From: Aspidapion aeneum
Lineage: Eukaryota; Arthropoda; Insecta; Coleoptera; Brentidae
Length of the DNA: 64,000 nt
Assembly: GCA_963576565.1 (NCBI GenBank)
Contig: OY755038.1
Span: forward strand, 183,423,652 to 183,487,651
Reading direction: 5' to 3'
Position 1 is the first letter of the stretch. The number at the start of each line of letters is the position of its first letter. This document shows, piece by piece, positions 32,640-43,480 of this stretch. The notes under the pieces were generated by a model. The model saw only the letters and a program-made list of their open reading frames with translations, made no database searches and was not told where the DNA came from. Both the position numbers and the translations under genes were made by a program.

Positions 32640-33470
32640 ATCTTTCAAGAAAAACAAAAACATTTTATTCATCGTCTAGAGTGGCAAAATAATTAACTAT
32701 CTGCTGTCTTATTCTTGTGCCTTGAAATGCGGCAGGACTATTTTCCTCCAATGCGTTCTTCAAGATCTGGGTTTGGAGTATCAATGTCGTTTTGATCCAC
32801 GCAAAAGTTGTGGAGGACTGCACACGCTACAATCACTGCCAGAGTAGTTTCAAGTTTCAGCCTATATCCATTTGCCAAAATGGGGAATCTCCTTTTTCTA
32901 ATATACCTAATACCTCTCTTCTGCTCAGTTTGCTGGATTTAGTATGGGGGTTAACAAGTATGGCCTTCTAAAATACCCACTGTCACCTAAAAAAACTCAA
33001 TTTATAAGCTAATAATACAGAAGCCGAAGTGTTAAGCCTAAATAATTTTTTGTTGTAGTCTGCAGAGTTTATAGACCAGTTGGAAAAAGATATGCCACTT
33101 TAGTCAAACTCAGTAGGTATGTGGGCACAATAGAGCTATACGTGGTCGCGGTGCATGGAGGTTCAGTAAGGCCTGCCACCATTTTGAAATACATACGTAA
33201 AAACCCAGAATTAAACTTGTGTTTTTAGTGAATAAATAAATATTACTAAAAAATGTACCTACTCGTCATAGGGGTGCTCAATCATAGGCTCAATCAAGTG
33301 CAGCAAATAGAGGTCCTTATGAAGACGAAATCGCCGAAATTCAGCCTCATTATAACTATTAAAATAGCCAAAGCGTAGAAATCGTCTCTTCGGAATTCTG
33401 TTTATCACGAACTCTAGCTCTGTCTCTCTTCTTCATCGTCTCGAACTCATTCCATTTTCTAAAGCAACAC
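32640..33470 (-). pseudogene. HARBI1-like transposase relic
   Basis: This is the minus-strand remnant of the PIF/Harbinger nuclease that cuts DNA for transposition. Recognisable pieces in order are an N-terminal stretch near 33370-33260 (SYNEAEFRRFRLHKDLYLL), then near 32990-32940 the family signature GDSGYFRRPYLLTPIL with the conserved GDSGY, then near 32860-32730 the tail with a LAVIVACAVLHNF-type motif. The pieces are in different frames with stops (for example after NPAN). A tttttttag directly precedes the GDSGY segment and resembles a 3' splice site, so part of the disruption could be an intron, but frame breaks within exonic sequence show it is dead. Confidence 0.75.
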
Positions 33471-33818
33471 AAAGACAATAACATAATAATTTTAAAATTA
33501 TATAAATCGACCTTAAAAGCATCCGTTAAAAAAATATACTGAAAAGCTGAACTATATTAGCTACCTACCTTTTTAGACTTAAGGAAAAACAACACAGTGC
33601 ACCAAAAATAAACAATTTACGTCTTTTTTTCAATACAAAAATAAACGTTTTCGCTACTTAAGTCCTCAAATTCGAGCTCTTAAGTATAAGTGCTGAATAC
33701 GTACTTAAGTTCCAAATTGACAGCGTCTGTAAGAACTTAAGTTTTAGTCAAAATTTTGACAGCTTCTGCAAGCACTTAAGTCTAAGTTATAACTTAACCC
33801 AAAGTGAGAAAGTGGCCC

Positions 33819-34929
33819 CTATGATTGTTTTTAATTCTTTAGATAACAGCACGGCAGAGCGTTGCTGTCATGAACACGATCACGGCTGACAGCTAGTTAA
33901 CGCTGTTTTAAAAATTTTGTAAGATATATCGCATTTTAAGAATTGAGGACTAAACAATTCTCGGTAGCTACATAATAGCTTTTATTTATTTATTAGTTTT
34001 CTTGTTACAATTATACCTGTATGTGTTATTTATTTCCTCTACTTTTAAAAGAATATTGTGACCTTTTATTTCATTTTGCTAGTATATGTTTATTTTAGAA
34101 GAAAACTTTTTAAAAACAATTTTAATGGACTTTATATTATACTTTTTTAAATTATAATAAATAAAAATTATTATTTTTTTAAAATCTTATTGTTGCTATT
34201 GATTTGACTACTTATGTTCTTTGTGTTTTTAGCCCTGTGGAAGACGCGGAAGGTATCGAGACGTTGGCTGTTAAATTACTCATTTAAAATAAAAGTCCAA
34301 AAAATTTGAATACTACCTTTTATTACCACAATCCTGGACTAAAACCTAACGCATAAATGAGACAAGGGCGAATCCAGAGGTACTTCTCGGGGGGGGGGGG
34401 GGGGGGGTTCGGTTCGGTTCGGGGGGGGGGGGGGGGGCACTTTAGGTGATATTCTCTGTTGGTAAAAAACGGTATATATTTTTTTAAGCAGCATTTTATT
34501 GAACTAGTCAATGGTTGTAATTTTGATGATAATAACAATAGACACTTTCAAGTGCCGCAGGCAAAAATTTTGAATTTTTATTAGCAAAAACATAACTTTT
34601 TACTAATTTTTTGTATATTTAAAAAATTTTCGGGGGGGGGGGCAAGTGCCCCTAGTGCCCTTTATGCGATTTTTTTATATTTTTTGATACTTCTTACAGT
34701 TAAGCCCCGAAGATAATTTGGATTGCGACCTTATATTTAATTTTTAATTACAGAAAATTTCTTAACTTCTTTTCCGAACAACAAAGGACGAGTGTTAAAT
34801 AAATAAAATAGTTGTCGTCGATTCGCTCGCAATCACGTAATTACATAGATAGTGACAAATTTTGAACTGATGAAAAGTCACTATATTAGAGAGCTGAATA
34901 AATAAAATATGAATCAGTTGGATTCGGTC
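33819..34929. other. No gene; three long poly-G tracts
   Basis: Runs of 19 G (34389-34407), 17 G (34421-34437) and 11 G (34632-34642) lie in the plus strand, the first two separated by ttcggttcggttc. They could form G-quadruplexes and are prone to length error in sequencing. The minus-strand frame across them is proline-rich only because of the runs. The flank gggcgaatccagagg looks like part of a dispersed repeat. Confidence 0.7.
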
Positions 34930-35300
34930 CTGCTGATCATCATATCGGTAAGTCTACATAGGAGTTTCTAGAAATAAATAGAAACGAATTAAGACTTGTA
35001 GTGGGACTGCTTACCGAACACTATTTAGTAAAATATCACCTAAAGGCAATAAGTAAAGGCAACGATGATAAGTGAAGATTCTGTAGTAGCTTATCTGAGA
35101 CAGCTGAACATCTGCCTTGTGAATGCCCTGCCTTACCTTGTCAAAGGCAACCAGCGCGCAGCGCCTCTAAAAAAAGTATTTTTTCTAAAAAAGGTTGGAA
35201 GTCCTGAAGATGCAGAGTCAAGCATAAAATATCTTGGAGGTATAGGTGCTAAGCGGCTTAGTAGCTGAAACGACTCTTTTTGTAATCTACAATCTAGTGC
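34930..35300 (+). pseudogene. Non-LTR retrotransposon 3' fragment (C-terminal Cys/His motif)
   Basis: Plus-strand remains of the C-terminal region of an RNase-H-bearing or Jockey/I-like non-LTR polyprotein. A LVVGLLTEHYLVKYHLKAI stretch is followed by CRFC-like and AEHLLCECPAL motifs, the usual GH..L....C..C......HLLCECPAL pattern after RNase H. The first Cys codon of the pair appears as a stop (TGA at about 35070), and the frame is lost soon after. Everything upstream is missing. A comparable fragment lies at 55862-56330, of a different copy or family. Confidence 0.6.
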
Positions 35301-35932
35301 CAAACTGGGATACCTGCCTAATTTGTATCTTACTTTTTTGCAAAATTTTTTAACCGTTTGTAGAACTGCTATAAAAATATTTTTTTAAAGATAATGTGTA
35401 CCCAGTTCCTATTAGAGGTGTTGATTTTCGTTACTTTTGAATACTCGCTACTAATCGTTACTCGACTACTAAGTAATCATTTTATATATTCGTTACTATC
35501 GTTACTTTGATTACTGTAACTGTATTCAATTTAAGTCATACAATTAGTGCAAAATTCTCGAACTGTCGTTAATTCGAAGATCATTTACTTGTAGGTATAT
35601 TTTTGTTTTTTATATTGAAATATTCAATTGAAATGTTCAAAATGAGGGCTAAAATTAAAAAAAATAAATGTAGGAATTACTAAGGAACTGTTTCTGTGTA
35701 CAACTTTGTTTAAAAAAAAACAATCTTAGACGAGCCCAAGTCACATTTCTTTATTTATAGCAGAAACTAAAACCTTTCCTTAAAACCATTAGTTTCAATG
35801 TTTGGCCGCTAGCACGTTCCCACTACCCTTATATACCCGTTAGACCTCCTAAATGAGACTCCCCAATTGCTGGTGGCAACCTATGTATTAAGCTCACTAT
35901 AAAACCATAAGAAATAAACGCTAGCTTTGCCG

Positions 35933-36037
35933 ATGCGGCAAATGCAGCAGCAAATGCAAGTGCAAATGCAGCAGCTGCTCAGTAATTTTATGGTGACCCC
36001 CACAATTTCCACAGTAAATACCCGCAATGTCAGTTAA
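35933..36037 (+). pseudogene. ORF1 (Gag-like) C-terminal remnant
   Basis: Thirty-four codons, glutamine- and methionine-rich at the start and ending TRNVS, finish at TAA 36035-36037. The ORF2 start at 36027 overlaps it by 11 bases in another frame, as expected for ORF1 followed by ORF2 in Jockey-like elements. The rest of ORF1, including the zinc knuckles expected of such Gag proteins, is missing through 5' truncation. Confidence 0.5.
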
Positions 36038-37886
36038 GGCACAGCCTGCATCCATGACAATTATGTCATGGAATGCAAACGGCATTGGCGGGAAAAGACC
36101 ACGTTTACGGACTTCCTGCACGACCACAACGTGGATGTGGCGCTCGTGCAGGAAACGCACCTTAAGCCCAGGCATAGGTTTACAATACCAAACGACGAGG
36201 TGCATAGAAGCGATAGGGAACATGCGATCCTGGGAGGTACCGCGATAGTGATTAAACGAAACATTGATCACTATCTATTGGAAACGCCCGATATCGGCAT
36301 CTTGGAAGGTACACAAGTAGTAATCAAGATGTCAGATAATTACACGATAAGGCTCGTAAGTTTGTACTGCAGACCGGATAGAGTTTTTCCGGATGCAGGA
36401 TACGAGAGCCTTATAAACGTTCTTCCACTACCGCTCCTAATAGGGGGGGATCTGAACGCTGAATACAGAGACTGGGGAGATCCCACAAGTAACGCCTATG
36501 GGCCAGGTCTTAGCAGGGTGATCGAAGATGATCAAGACCTGGTAAGAATCTCCCCGACCGAACCGACTCGTTACATGCCAGGAATGCGGTCAACCCGGAT
36601 TGACCACTTCCTACAAAAGCATGTCAATCGGAATCACGAATTAACGGTCATTCATGCGTTAGATTCAGATCACCTCCCCCTATTGTTTCAACTTGGGGAT
36701 GTCGCAATAAACCGACACGAAATAGTGAGTCGGAAAACAGATTGGCAGGCTTACGAACGCGCGCTGTCACAAGACCGCGTTTACGGACTTCCTGCACGAC
36801 CACAACGTGGATGTGGCGCTCGTGCAGGAAACGCACCTTAAGCCCAGGCATAGGTTTACAATACCAAATTACGAGATGCATAGAAACGATAGGGAAAATG
36901 CGATCCTGGGAGGTACCGCGATAGTGATTAAACGAAACATTGATCACTATCTAGTGGAAACGCCCGATATCGGCATCTTGGAAGCTACACAAGTAGTAAT
37001 CAAGATGTCAGATAATTCCACGATAAGGCTCGAAAGTTTGTACTGCAGACCGGATAGAGTTTTTCCGGATGCAGGATACGAGAGCCTTATAAACGATCTT
37101 CCAGGACCGCTCCTAATAGGGGGGGATCTGAACGCTGAATACAGAGACTGGGGAGATCCCACAAGTAACGCCTATGGGCCAGGTCTTAGCAGGGTGATCG
37201 AAGATGATCAAGACCTGGTAAGAATCTCCCCGACCGAACCGACTCATTACATGCCAGGAATGCGGTCAACCCGGATTGACCACTTCCTACAAAAGCATGT
37301 CAATCGGAATCACGAATTAACGGTCATTCATGCGCTAGATTCAGATCACCTCCCCCTATTGTTTCAACTTGGGGATGTCGCACTAAACCGACACGAAATA
37401 GTGAGTCGGAAAACAGATTGGCAGGCTTACGAACGCGCGCTGTCACAAACCGGTCCTATTCCAAGAATAGAGAATAGTGAAAATCTGAACCTAGCTGTGG
37501 AGAAGCTTCAAACAGACATTTTGTCCGCGTTTGAATTATCCACAGCGGAAGTTACAATTATCGCCGCAAACCCCACCGCATTTCCCCTGAGGTTAAAAAA
37601 TCTGATTCGGGATAAAAACCGACTGCGGAGAAGAGCCCGGGCTACCCTGGACCCTGCAATAACCCGGCAAGCGAATATGCTACAGGCCGTGGTTAAGGAA
37701 AGGGTCAGGGAGTTTCAGACCCAGTGTTGGGAAAGGAAAATGGTAGATCTCGAACAGAACTCAACCTCTGCGTGGAAAATGGTGAGGGCATTGACTAAAG
37801 GAGGGAGGACGGCCATTCCCTCCTTAAGAGTCAATGGCGATAAGATGAACAGGAAAGAAAGGTGGAGGTCTTTGCGGATTGTCTGA
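36027..37886 (+). pseudogene. ORF2 endonuclease region with internal tandem duplication
   Basis: ORF2 appears to start at Met 36027, then MTIMSWNANGIGGK, the canonical first strand of the endonuclease. The frame shifts near 36095 into DFLHDHNVDVALVQETHLKP, where the QET glutamate is catalytic. Then follow a YCRPD region, LLIGGDLNAEYRDWG (catalytic GDLNA) and LDSDHLPLLF (the SDH box). The block 36097-36772 is repeated at 36773-37448 with scattered substitutions. The 676-bp unit is not a multiple of three, so the second copy is out of phase with the first. The second copy reads on into the linker before reverse transcriptase and ends at TGA 37884-37886. Confidence 0.8.
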
Positions 37887-39377
37887 AAGAGGTCTTCCAG
37901 GACAATTTTCCGCAGGACCCTCCCACCTTTCTAGATTGACAGGCAGCAGCGTTCGCGGACGAGCTAGCCGCAACAATCACTCCCGACTCACTCAGGTATG
38001 CCACGCCAAGGGAAATAAGAGGGATCGTTAAACGTCTAAAAGTTAGAAAAGCCCCAGGTTACGACAAAATAACAAACACAATGTTGAGGAAGCTTCAGCC
38101 AAAACAGTGCGCGGAGTTGACTAATATAGTCAATGTTTAGGCTGAAGTACTACCCTGAGGCATGGAAGAAAGCCGACATTGTTCTGCTGCCAAAAGTAGG
38201 CAAAAGCAGAACATTGCCAGAGAGCTACCGCCCCATAAGTTTACTGCCCGGTCTAGGAAGAGTCGCCGATAAGATAATCTTAAGGCGACTACAGGAATTG
38301 CCTCAATTGGGACAACTTGTTCCCAATGAGCAGTTCGGGTTCAGACCGAGGCACTGTACAACCCTTCAAGCAACCCGCTTAAGGGAGGAAATAGTCAGCG
38401 GGTTCAATAAAAGGAAGTACATAGGAGCGGTAGCCCTGGAGATGTCAAAAGCGTTTGACAAGGTCTGGCATAACGGCTTTCTTTTAAAACTACGGAATAA
38501 TGGTGTACCAGTACATATCCTCAAGTTATTACAGTCGTTCCTGGGAGGGCGAACTTTTATGGTAAAGGTAGACTGTTTACGATCCCAGTTAAGGCAAATA
38601 AGAGCGGGAGTCCCGCAAGGCTCCCCGCTCTCGCCACACTTATATGCATGGTATACCTGTGACATACCCACGGATCGGAAAACGAAGCCCTATGTGTACG
38701 CGGATGACACTTTGACAACGTCAAAGTGTAATAACATCCAATACGTCGTCACAACGCTTCAGAGGCACCTCGTAGAAATTGAAACCTGGGCTAAAAGGTG
38801 GAAAATTAAGATCAACCCAGACAAGACTCAAGCGATTATCTTTACATGAAAAAGGGGCAATCCGCGAACAGAGCTTACTCTGGGTGGTCGAACGATACCC
38901 TGGCAAAGAAGGAACGTTAAATACCTGGGGTTAGTTTTCGACAAGAAACTAACCTGGAACGACCAGGTATCAAACGCACTTCAAAAAGCAAGGGGAGCCC
39001 ACAGTAGGCTATACCCCTTGTTAAATGCCAGGAGTACTCTACACCGGAGAGTAAAATTACAAATATGGAGGCAAGTCGTTCGCCCCATACTAACGTATGC
39101 AGCCCCATGCTGGAACAAGGTATGCAAAACCCAAATGGGAAGGCTACAAAGCTTTCAAAATAGAGTCGTAAGACAAATAGCGGGAGCCCCTTGGTTTGTG
39201 CGTAACGTACAAATCAAAAGGGAGCTCAACATTAAGGATATCTCAGAAACGATCCAGGAGCAGAAGGATCGTTTCATGAGACGGGTTGAGGGGCATAAAA
39301 ACCCCGTGGTACAGGATGCGTTCCGGTACCGGCCCGGAGACAGGCCAGGGACCTACAAAAGGCCCCTGGATGTCTAA
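37887..39377 (+). pseudogene. ORF2 reverse transcriptase and C-terminal region
   Basis: The reverse transcriptase that would copy element RNA at a nicked target. Visible pieces are a KAPGYDKITNTMLRKL stretch (about 38050-38095), YRPISLLPGLGRVADK (about 38225), EQFGFRPRH, LEMSKAFDKVWH, GVPQGSPLSPHLYAWY, the YADDT catalytic box (about 38700) and INPDKTQAIIF. The expected Asp two residues before the SKAFDKVWH box is Glu here, which may be inactivating. TGA at 38847-38849 interrupts the frame where the chain should continue. The thumb-like region resumes (VKYLGLVFDKKLTW, then from 39018) and ends at TAA 39375-39377. Confidence 0.8.
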
Positions 39378-40372
39378 CAAAGTTGCGCCACAAGGGCGCC
39401 AAATTGAGGTTTTTGAAGCTTAGGTAAATCCACATGGAAAAGTACAGACTAAAAATGAAAGAGGTACATACCTATCATGCACAAGCATTATATCTTAGTA
39501 GTAGTAGCTAGCTTCGCCCTCTAGCGATTCCACCAGTATAAAACCTTTTAGAGCCTAAAGCTATTATGCCAGGTTCTAAAAGCAACTCAGAAACGTCCTC
39601 TATCGTGTTATAAAACTAAATTTGGTAATTTGGTATCCTGGCAATTCTGTTGAATACCATAATACTTTTAGAGTAAAGAATTTTTCCTATAAAAGCTTTA
39701 GTGATATTTTAGATTCACAATGGCTATATAAAATAATTTAGGTCATAAAACTGCCAAAAATGTCAGTGTACCAAAATTATCACATAAAAATATACCTATA
39801 TATGAGGAGTTTGTCGTTTTGTGGATCATCAAATTGCCTGCCACACTTATTTTACTGATAAAATCGTATCTAAAAAGCTCTCAAAACAAGCGCGCCAACT
39901 CAAAAATGCTTTTTAATCGTTTTTATATATAACTAAATAACAAATATTTAAAATAAAAAAATTAATGTACACTATTCACCATTAAAAAAGTCGGTTTGGT
40001 TTACATAAATCAAAATTAATGTAAAATGATTGTTAAAAAACACTGCTAAAGCGACTAGATAAATATTTTCTGTTTACAATATTTTTTGAAATAATTCTAT
40101 ATACGCCATTATCGTTTTATAGTGGTCACCTGGTTTTATTTGTTACTCTATCGCAACAAGGATTTTTGAGTGCGCTTATGAAACCAATAAAAAAGAGAAG
40201 GTAAACATAGTCAACCTAACCTCACCTAATTTTTAGCTCACACATATACTATACTATAGTAGTGTGAGCTATGGTGATCCTAATTTTTTCGAGAAAAAAA
40301 AAGTTGCTCCGATTTCAAAAATTTTTATATATCTTTGCGTTTCAGATGATTTTGAAACTTTTTTGTTGCGCC

Positions 40373-40444
40373 GTCTGTCTGTCTGTCTGTCTGTCTGTAT
40401 GTCTGTCTGTCTGTCTGTCTGTCTGTGTGTCTGTATGTCTGTCT
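40373..40444 (+). repeat. (TCTG)n microsatellite
   Basis: Tetranucleotide repeat with occasional TATG and TGTG interruptions, in the core of the Helentron-like element. The inverted copy has the matching (CAGA)n tract at about 51684-51760. Confidence 0.95.
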
Positions 40445-40572
40445 GTAACGACCAACGCGCATAACTCAAAAACCGCTTGGCCGATTTTAATGAAATTTGG
40501 TATGTAGGCTGGGTCTTGGGTCGAGATGGTCCCATTTAAAAATGAACAAAATCCAATGAACACAAACTAAAT

Positions 40573-40925
40573 AAAAGGGTGGGGGTAGATTTCAAAAATT
40601 AGAGTTTATGTGAAAATATGGCGTGTGTGATATTAAACGAAAGGTAATTGAGTCTGCAGTTAAACAAAATACATTTTAATTTATTTAAAAAAAAAGGGTG
40701 GGGGTATATTTTAAAAATTAGAGTTTAAGTGAAAATATGGCGTGTGTGATATCAAACGAAAGGTAATTGCGTCCGGACTTTAACAAAATACATTTTAGTT
40801 TTTGTTTTTTTTGTAAGGGTGGGGGTAGCTTTCAAAAATTTGAGTTTAAGCCAAAACATGGCTTGTGTGGTATCAAACAAAAGGTAATTTAGTCTGGAAT
40901 TGAATAAAATATATTTCAGTTTTTA
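40573..40925 (+). repeat. Three tandem 119-120-bp units
   Basis: Each unit opens aagggtgggggta and continues through aatt.gagttta, aatatggcgtgtgtgatat and caaacgaaaggtaatt. Starts are at about 40576, 40695 and 40815. The third is the most diverged. The same triplet is present in the inverted copy. Confidence 0.85.
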
Positions 40926-41229
40926 GTTATATTAGCTCACACGTACACTATAACTATAGTACCTAGTGTGAGCTTAGGGGCCCATATATTGGCAGAGTAT
41001 TTTGTATTTGTTTTTTAAAGTGTTATGTTAAATTTAAATGTTTTTTATCGTGCAATTTCCACACAAACAGGAGGGGCAGTGCAATGATATCCGTTGTACC
41101 TGCAGGTTGGAGGGAAACCTCTTATATTGGTCGTTTAAACATGCCTTATCTAGGCTGGGATGCCCTACCCAGAAGGATAATAAATAATCAATCTTGCAAT
41201 AGGTTGGTACCAATCTATTTGAAGGTAAA

Positions 41230-41800
41230 TCTATTATTTTACCAGAAGTACCTAAAAAAACTAAAACACGAAAGTATTTATTTACTTCTGTTAGAACCCT
41301 TAAGGAGACAAGGTTTTATGTGACCACCTATTTAAATAATATTTAATATGCAGCTATGGGTAAATATAAATACAAAAGAATTAAGTTTACCTTTAAGCCT
41401 TCCTATAAAACCTTTTTAAAATGCCTAAAAGTAATGGCAAAAACCAAAAGTCTAAAGTTTATATTTACCACTCTTAAAAACCTTAAGGAAACTAGGTTCT
41501 ATATGGCCCCCTATATAATCATATTTACTATTAAACTACTGGTAACTACAAAAACAAAAGGATATAAGGTAACCTTTTAGCCCTATTATAAAACACTTTT
41601 ATTATGACCTAAAGTAATGAAAAAAACTAAATGACCAAAGTTTATATTTATTTCTTTTTAAAAACTCTAGGTAAAAGGGTTTTATAAGACCATCTTTATA
41701 AATCAGAAATCAATAAAACCAAAAGTATCTAAAAGGAACAGAAGGAATATCAGTTTTATTATACTCCCTTTATAAATCACTTTTTGGTTGTATAACACCT
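41230..41800 (+). repeat. Diverged tandem repeat, unit about 185 bp
   Basis: Units share aaagtttatatttactt.ctttaaaaacc, taaggagacaaggttttat and a following pyrimidine-poor stretch, seen around 41270, 41455 and 41640. It lies in the right part of the hAT-like element. Two short open frames here are explained by the repeat. Confidence 0.55.
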
Positions 41801-42149
41801 CTTTAGGTAATTGGCAATATAAATTACCTTTTTGTAACCAAATTGATCCCAAAAGCCATAACAGCGCCCTCTAAATAACCTTGGAACCAAATTAATAAAA
41901 ATTTGAGTGGTAATAATGTTACTTGGGAGAACACAAAAAATATTTAGTTAGTTACTTAATTTATCATAGTTACTCCCTGATTTTGAATTACCGACTTTCG
42001 AGTGATTACTGAATGCTAAATAATCTAAAGAATCAAGGTAACGAAAGTATTCATTTAATTTTCGGATCGGTATTCGTTACTCCGTTATTTGTCGAGTAAC
42101 GAGTACTCGAGTAACGAATAGTTACTTTTTCAACACCTCTACTGCCTAT

Positions 42150-42435
42150 ACGAAGTGTAGGCTACACCTTGATTCTCATAAATTATACACCGGAGGGCTT
42201 AAGATACCTACCACGATTGAATTAGCTGTCTCCGTAGTGATGTTAGATTTTTGTCTCAGACCCGAGGCCACCCTAGCTGATACTGCAAATTGGCACTTTG
42301 GCACTGAAAAGGATATCCACATTTCATTTTTCCTTTTCAGTTTTCTTCATCTTTGTTTGATTCCCTGTGGATCCATTTTGGTTGCTCCGTACTGATGAAC
42401 CCCAGCAAGGCGGAAACATATGGCTGCGGCTACCA
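42150..42435. other. No gene; flank between hAT-like and BEL/Pao elements
   Basis: Ordinary mixed-composition sequence. It ends in taaccc (42436-42441), the target duplication of the following element. Confidence 0.5.
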
Positions 42436-42441
42436 TAACCC

Positions 42442-42914
42442 TGTTAGCTCCCGCTAAATTTCGCGGTTGTTTGTAAATTTTAAAACCACACAATTGGATG
42501 ACGAACAGAGTACATTTTTCGCGCATTTTGGACATGCGCACCAAGAATCAGGGAGATCTTTTTTCGATCGCCTCGAGAAAATGGCGTGTTAATTTCTTTC
42601 TCCAACTATTTCAAATTTCTACACTTAAAAGGTCTCGATTTTGGTGTACTGAAGCATAGAACTACAAACTTCAGCCCTTCAGCTACGTGGTGCCATCATT
42701 AGATCAAGACAGGGGCCCCTTGGAACGTGGAGAAATTGGCTGCAAACTGGTGAGTGCTTTGTTTCTGATTTCCGTTGTGTGGTACCAACAATTAACCTAT
42801 GGACCTTAATTATTTCGTGATTTCATATCAATATATTTATGTTTGTTCGCGCTTTCATTAATTAAAATATATACAGTCCATTGCAGTTATCGTTTTTCTA
42901 ACTGCGGGCAAACA
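42442..42914 (+). repeat. 5' LTR of second BEL/Pao element
   Basis: Starts tgttagctcccgct and ends ctgcgggcaaaca. A frame on the minus strand inside it is not meaningful. It is followed after four bases by the probable primer-binding site tggtccttcgaaccgg at 42919. Confidence 0.92.
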
Positions 42915-42918
42915 TAAG

Positions 42919-42934
42919 TGGTCCTTCGAACCGG
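42919..42934 (+). promoter_or_regulatory. Probable primer-binding site
   Basis: tggtccttcgaaccgg begins with TGG, complementary to a tRNA CCA end. It shares tggtcc with the corresponding site of the other BEL/Pao element. The tRNA was not identified. Confidence 0.6.
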
Positions 42935-43179
42935 ATTATTTAAATTTTATGCCATACGACGGTATTAATAAGTCGGCCATTTTTCACACGGCGATCACAA
43001 GGCCTTGAATTTTGCCAATCGTATTGAACCGAGAGAGATATTGGCTCGACCTTCGGTATCGGCGCAGTTCACCTGTTTTCGGTCCGCTGCTATGGTAACG
43101 CAGGGTCTACCGCGTGGTCATTCAGTATAAACAAAAATCGAGAAGCAATCAAAACAAACAAGCAATTTCAGTGAATAAA

Positions 43180-43460
43180 TGTGTTCAATATCATTTTGTT
43201 ATTTAAAACAATTTTCATCAATTGCGATAAATTAGTGCATATTTTCGACAATTCGTCATTTTTCTATTTCAGAAGCATTAATTTAGCGTTAATTGTATAT
43301 TTACCGACATTTCTGTGATTAGATGTGTTCCATATCATTTCGATATTTAAAACAATTTTTGATCAATTGCGATAAATTAGTGCATATTTTCGACAATTCG
43401 TAATTTTTCTATTTCAGAAGCATTAATTTAGCGTTAATTGTATATTTACCGACAATTTCG
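43180..43460 (+). repeat. Tandem duplication of about 143 bp in the leader
   Basis: The segment from gtgttcaatatcatttt (43182) to ttgtatatttaccgaca recurs from 43325 with few changes. It lies between the primer site and Gag, so it lengthens the untranslated leader. Confidence 0.85.
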
Positions 43461-43480
43461 TCATTTCAAAGGTAAAAATC

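Larger units (their letters stand above)
31775..33818 (-). mobile_element. PIF/Harbinger element remnant
   Basis: The ends gggccactttcttactt (31775) and aagtgagaaagtggccc (ending 33818) form 17-bp TIRs with one mismatch. Further cttaag-rich inverted words lie just inside both ends. A decayed HARBI1-type transposase lies on the minus strand. Harbinger elements normally make a 3-bp TWA duplication; here the flanking bases do not show a clear one, consistent with age or slightly wrong boundaries. Confidence 0.75.
35932..39506 (+). mobile_element. Jockey-like non-LTR retrotransposon, 5'-truncated and dead
   Basis: A short ORF1 tail, an apurinic-type endonuclease and a reverse transcriptase are present in the order of Jockey-clade elements. 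gctagctttgcc (35920-35931) and gctagcttcgcc (39507-39518) flank it and are a likely 12-bp target duplication with one change. The 3' end before the duplication reads cttagtagtagta rather than poly-A. Damage includes an internal tandem duplication, frameshifts and stops. GC content is visibly higher than the surroundings, as in the other non-LTR coding regions here. Confidence 0.75.
40229..41003 (+). mobile_element. Helentron-like (HINE/DINE-1-type) element, plus copy
   Basis: The 775-bp non-coding element is also present inverted at 51128-51903. Both ends carry palindromes of the form agctcacac...gtgtgagct (40235-40271 and about 40932-40974). The core is a (TCTG)n microsatellite (40373-40444), followed by acgcgcataactcaaaaacc and a gattttaatgaaatttgg tract. 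A (GTCT)n core with hairpin ends is known from DINE-1 and Helentron-associated elements, so that assignment is by architecture, not by a RepHel gene. Three 119-120-bp tandem units follow. Frames over the core are microsatellite artefacts. Confidence 0.65.
35405..42149. mobile_element. hAT-like element (35413-42141) hosting nested insertions
   Basis: The left end tagaggtgttgattttcgtt (35413) and the right end, reverse complement tagaggtgttgaaaaagtaa (ending 42141), match in the first 12 bases. Subterminal cgttactcg/cgagtaacg words occur many times at both ends. TAGAGGTG-type ends and 8-bp duplications are typical of hAT. The flanks gttcctat (35405-35412) and ctgcctat (42142-42149) agree at 6 of 8 bases, a plausible decayed duplication. 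No transposase was found. A Jockey-like element and a Helentron-like element are nested inside and account for about 4.3 kb of the 6.7 kb. Confidence 0.65.

Noticed and set aside
34323..34538. Proline-rich minus-strand open frame
   Set aside because: The prolines come entirely from two poly-G runs; no start context, domain or conservation.
36027..36264. Several overlapping frames on both strands at the Jockey-like start
   Set aside because: Only the endonuclease frames match a known family; the arginine/threonine-rich and minus-strand ones are shadows.
40264..40563. Open frames reading Ser-Val-Cys-Leu or Thr-Asp-Arg-Gln repeats
   Set aside because: They are the (TCTG)n microsatellite in different frames, as are those at 51593-51863.
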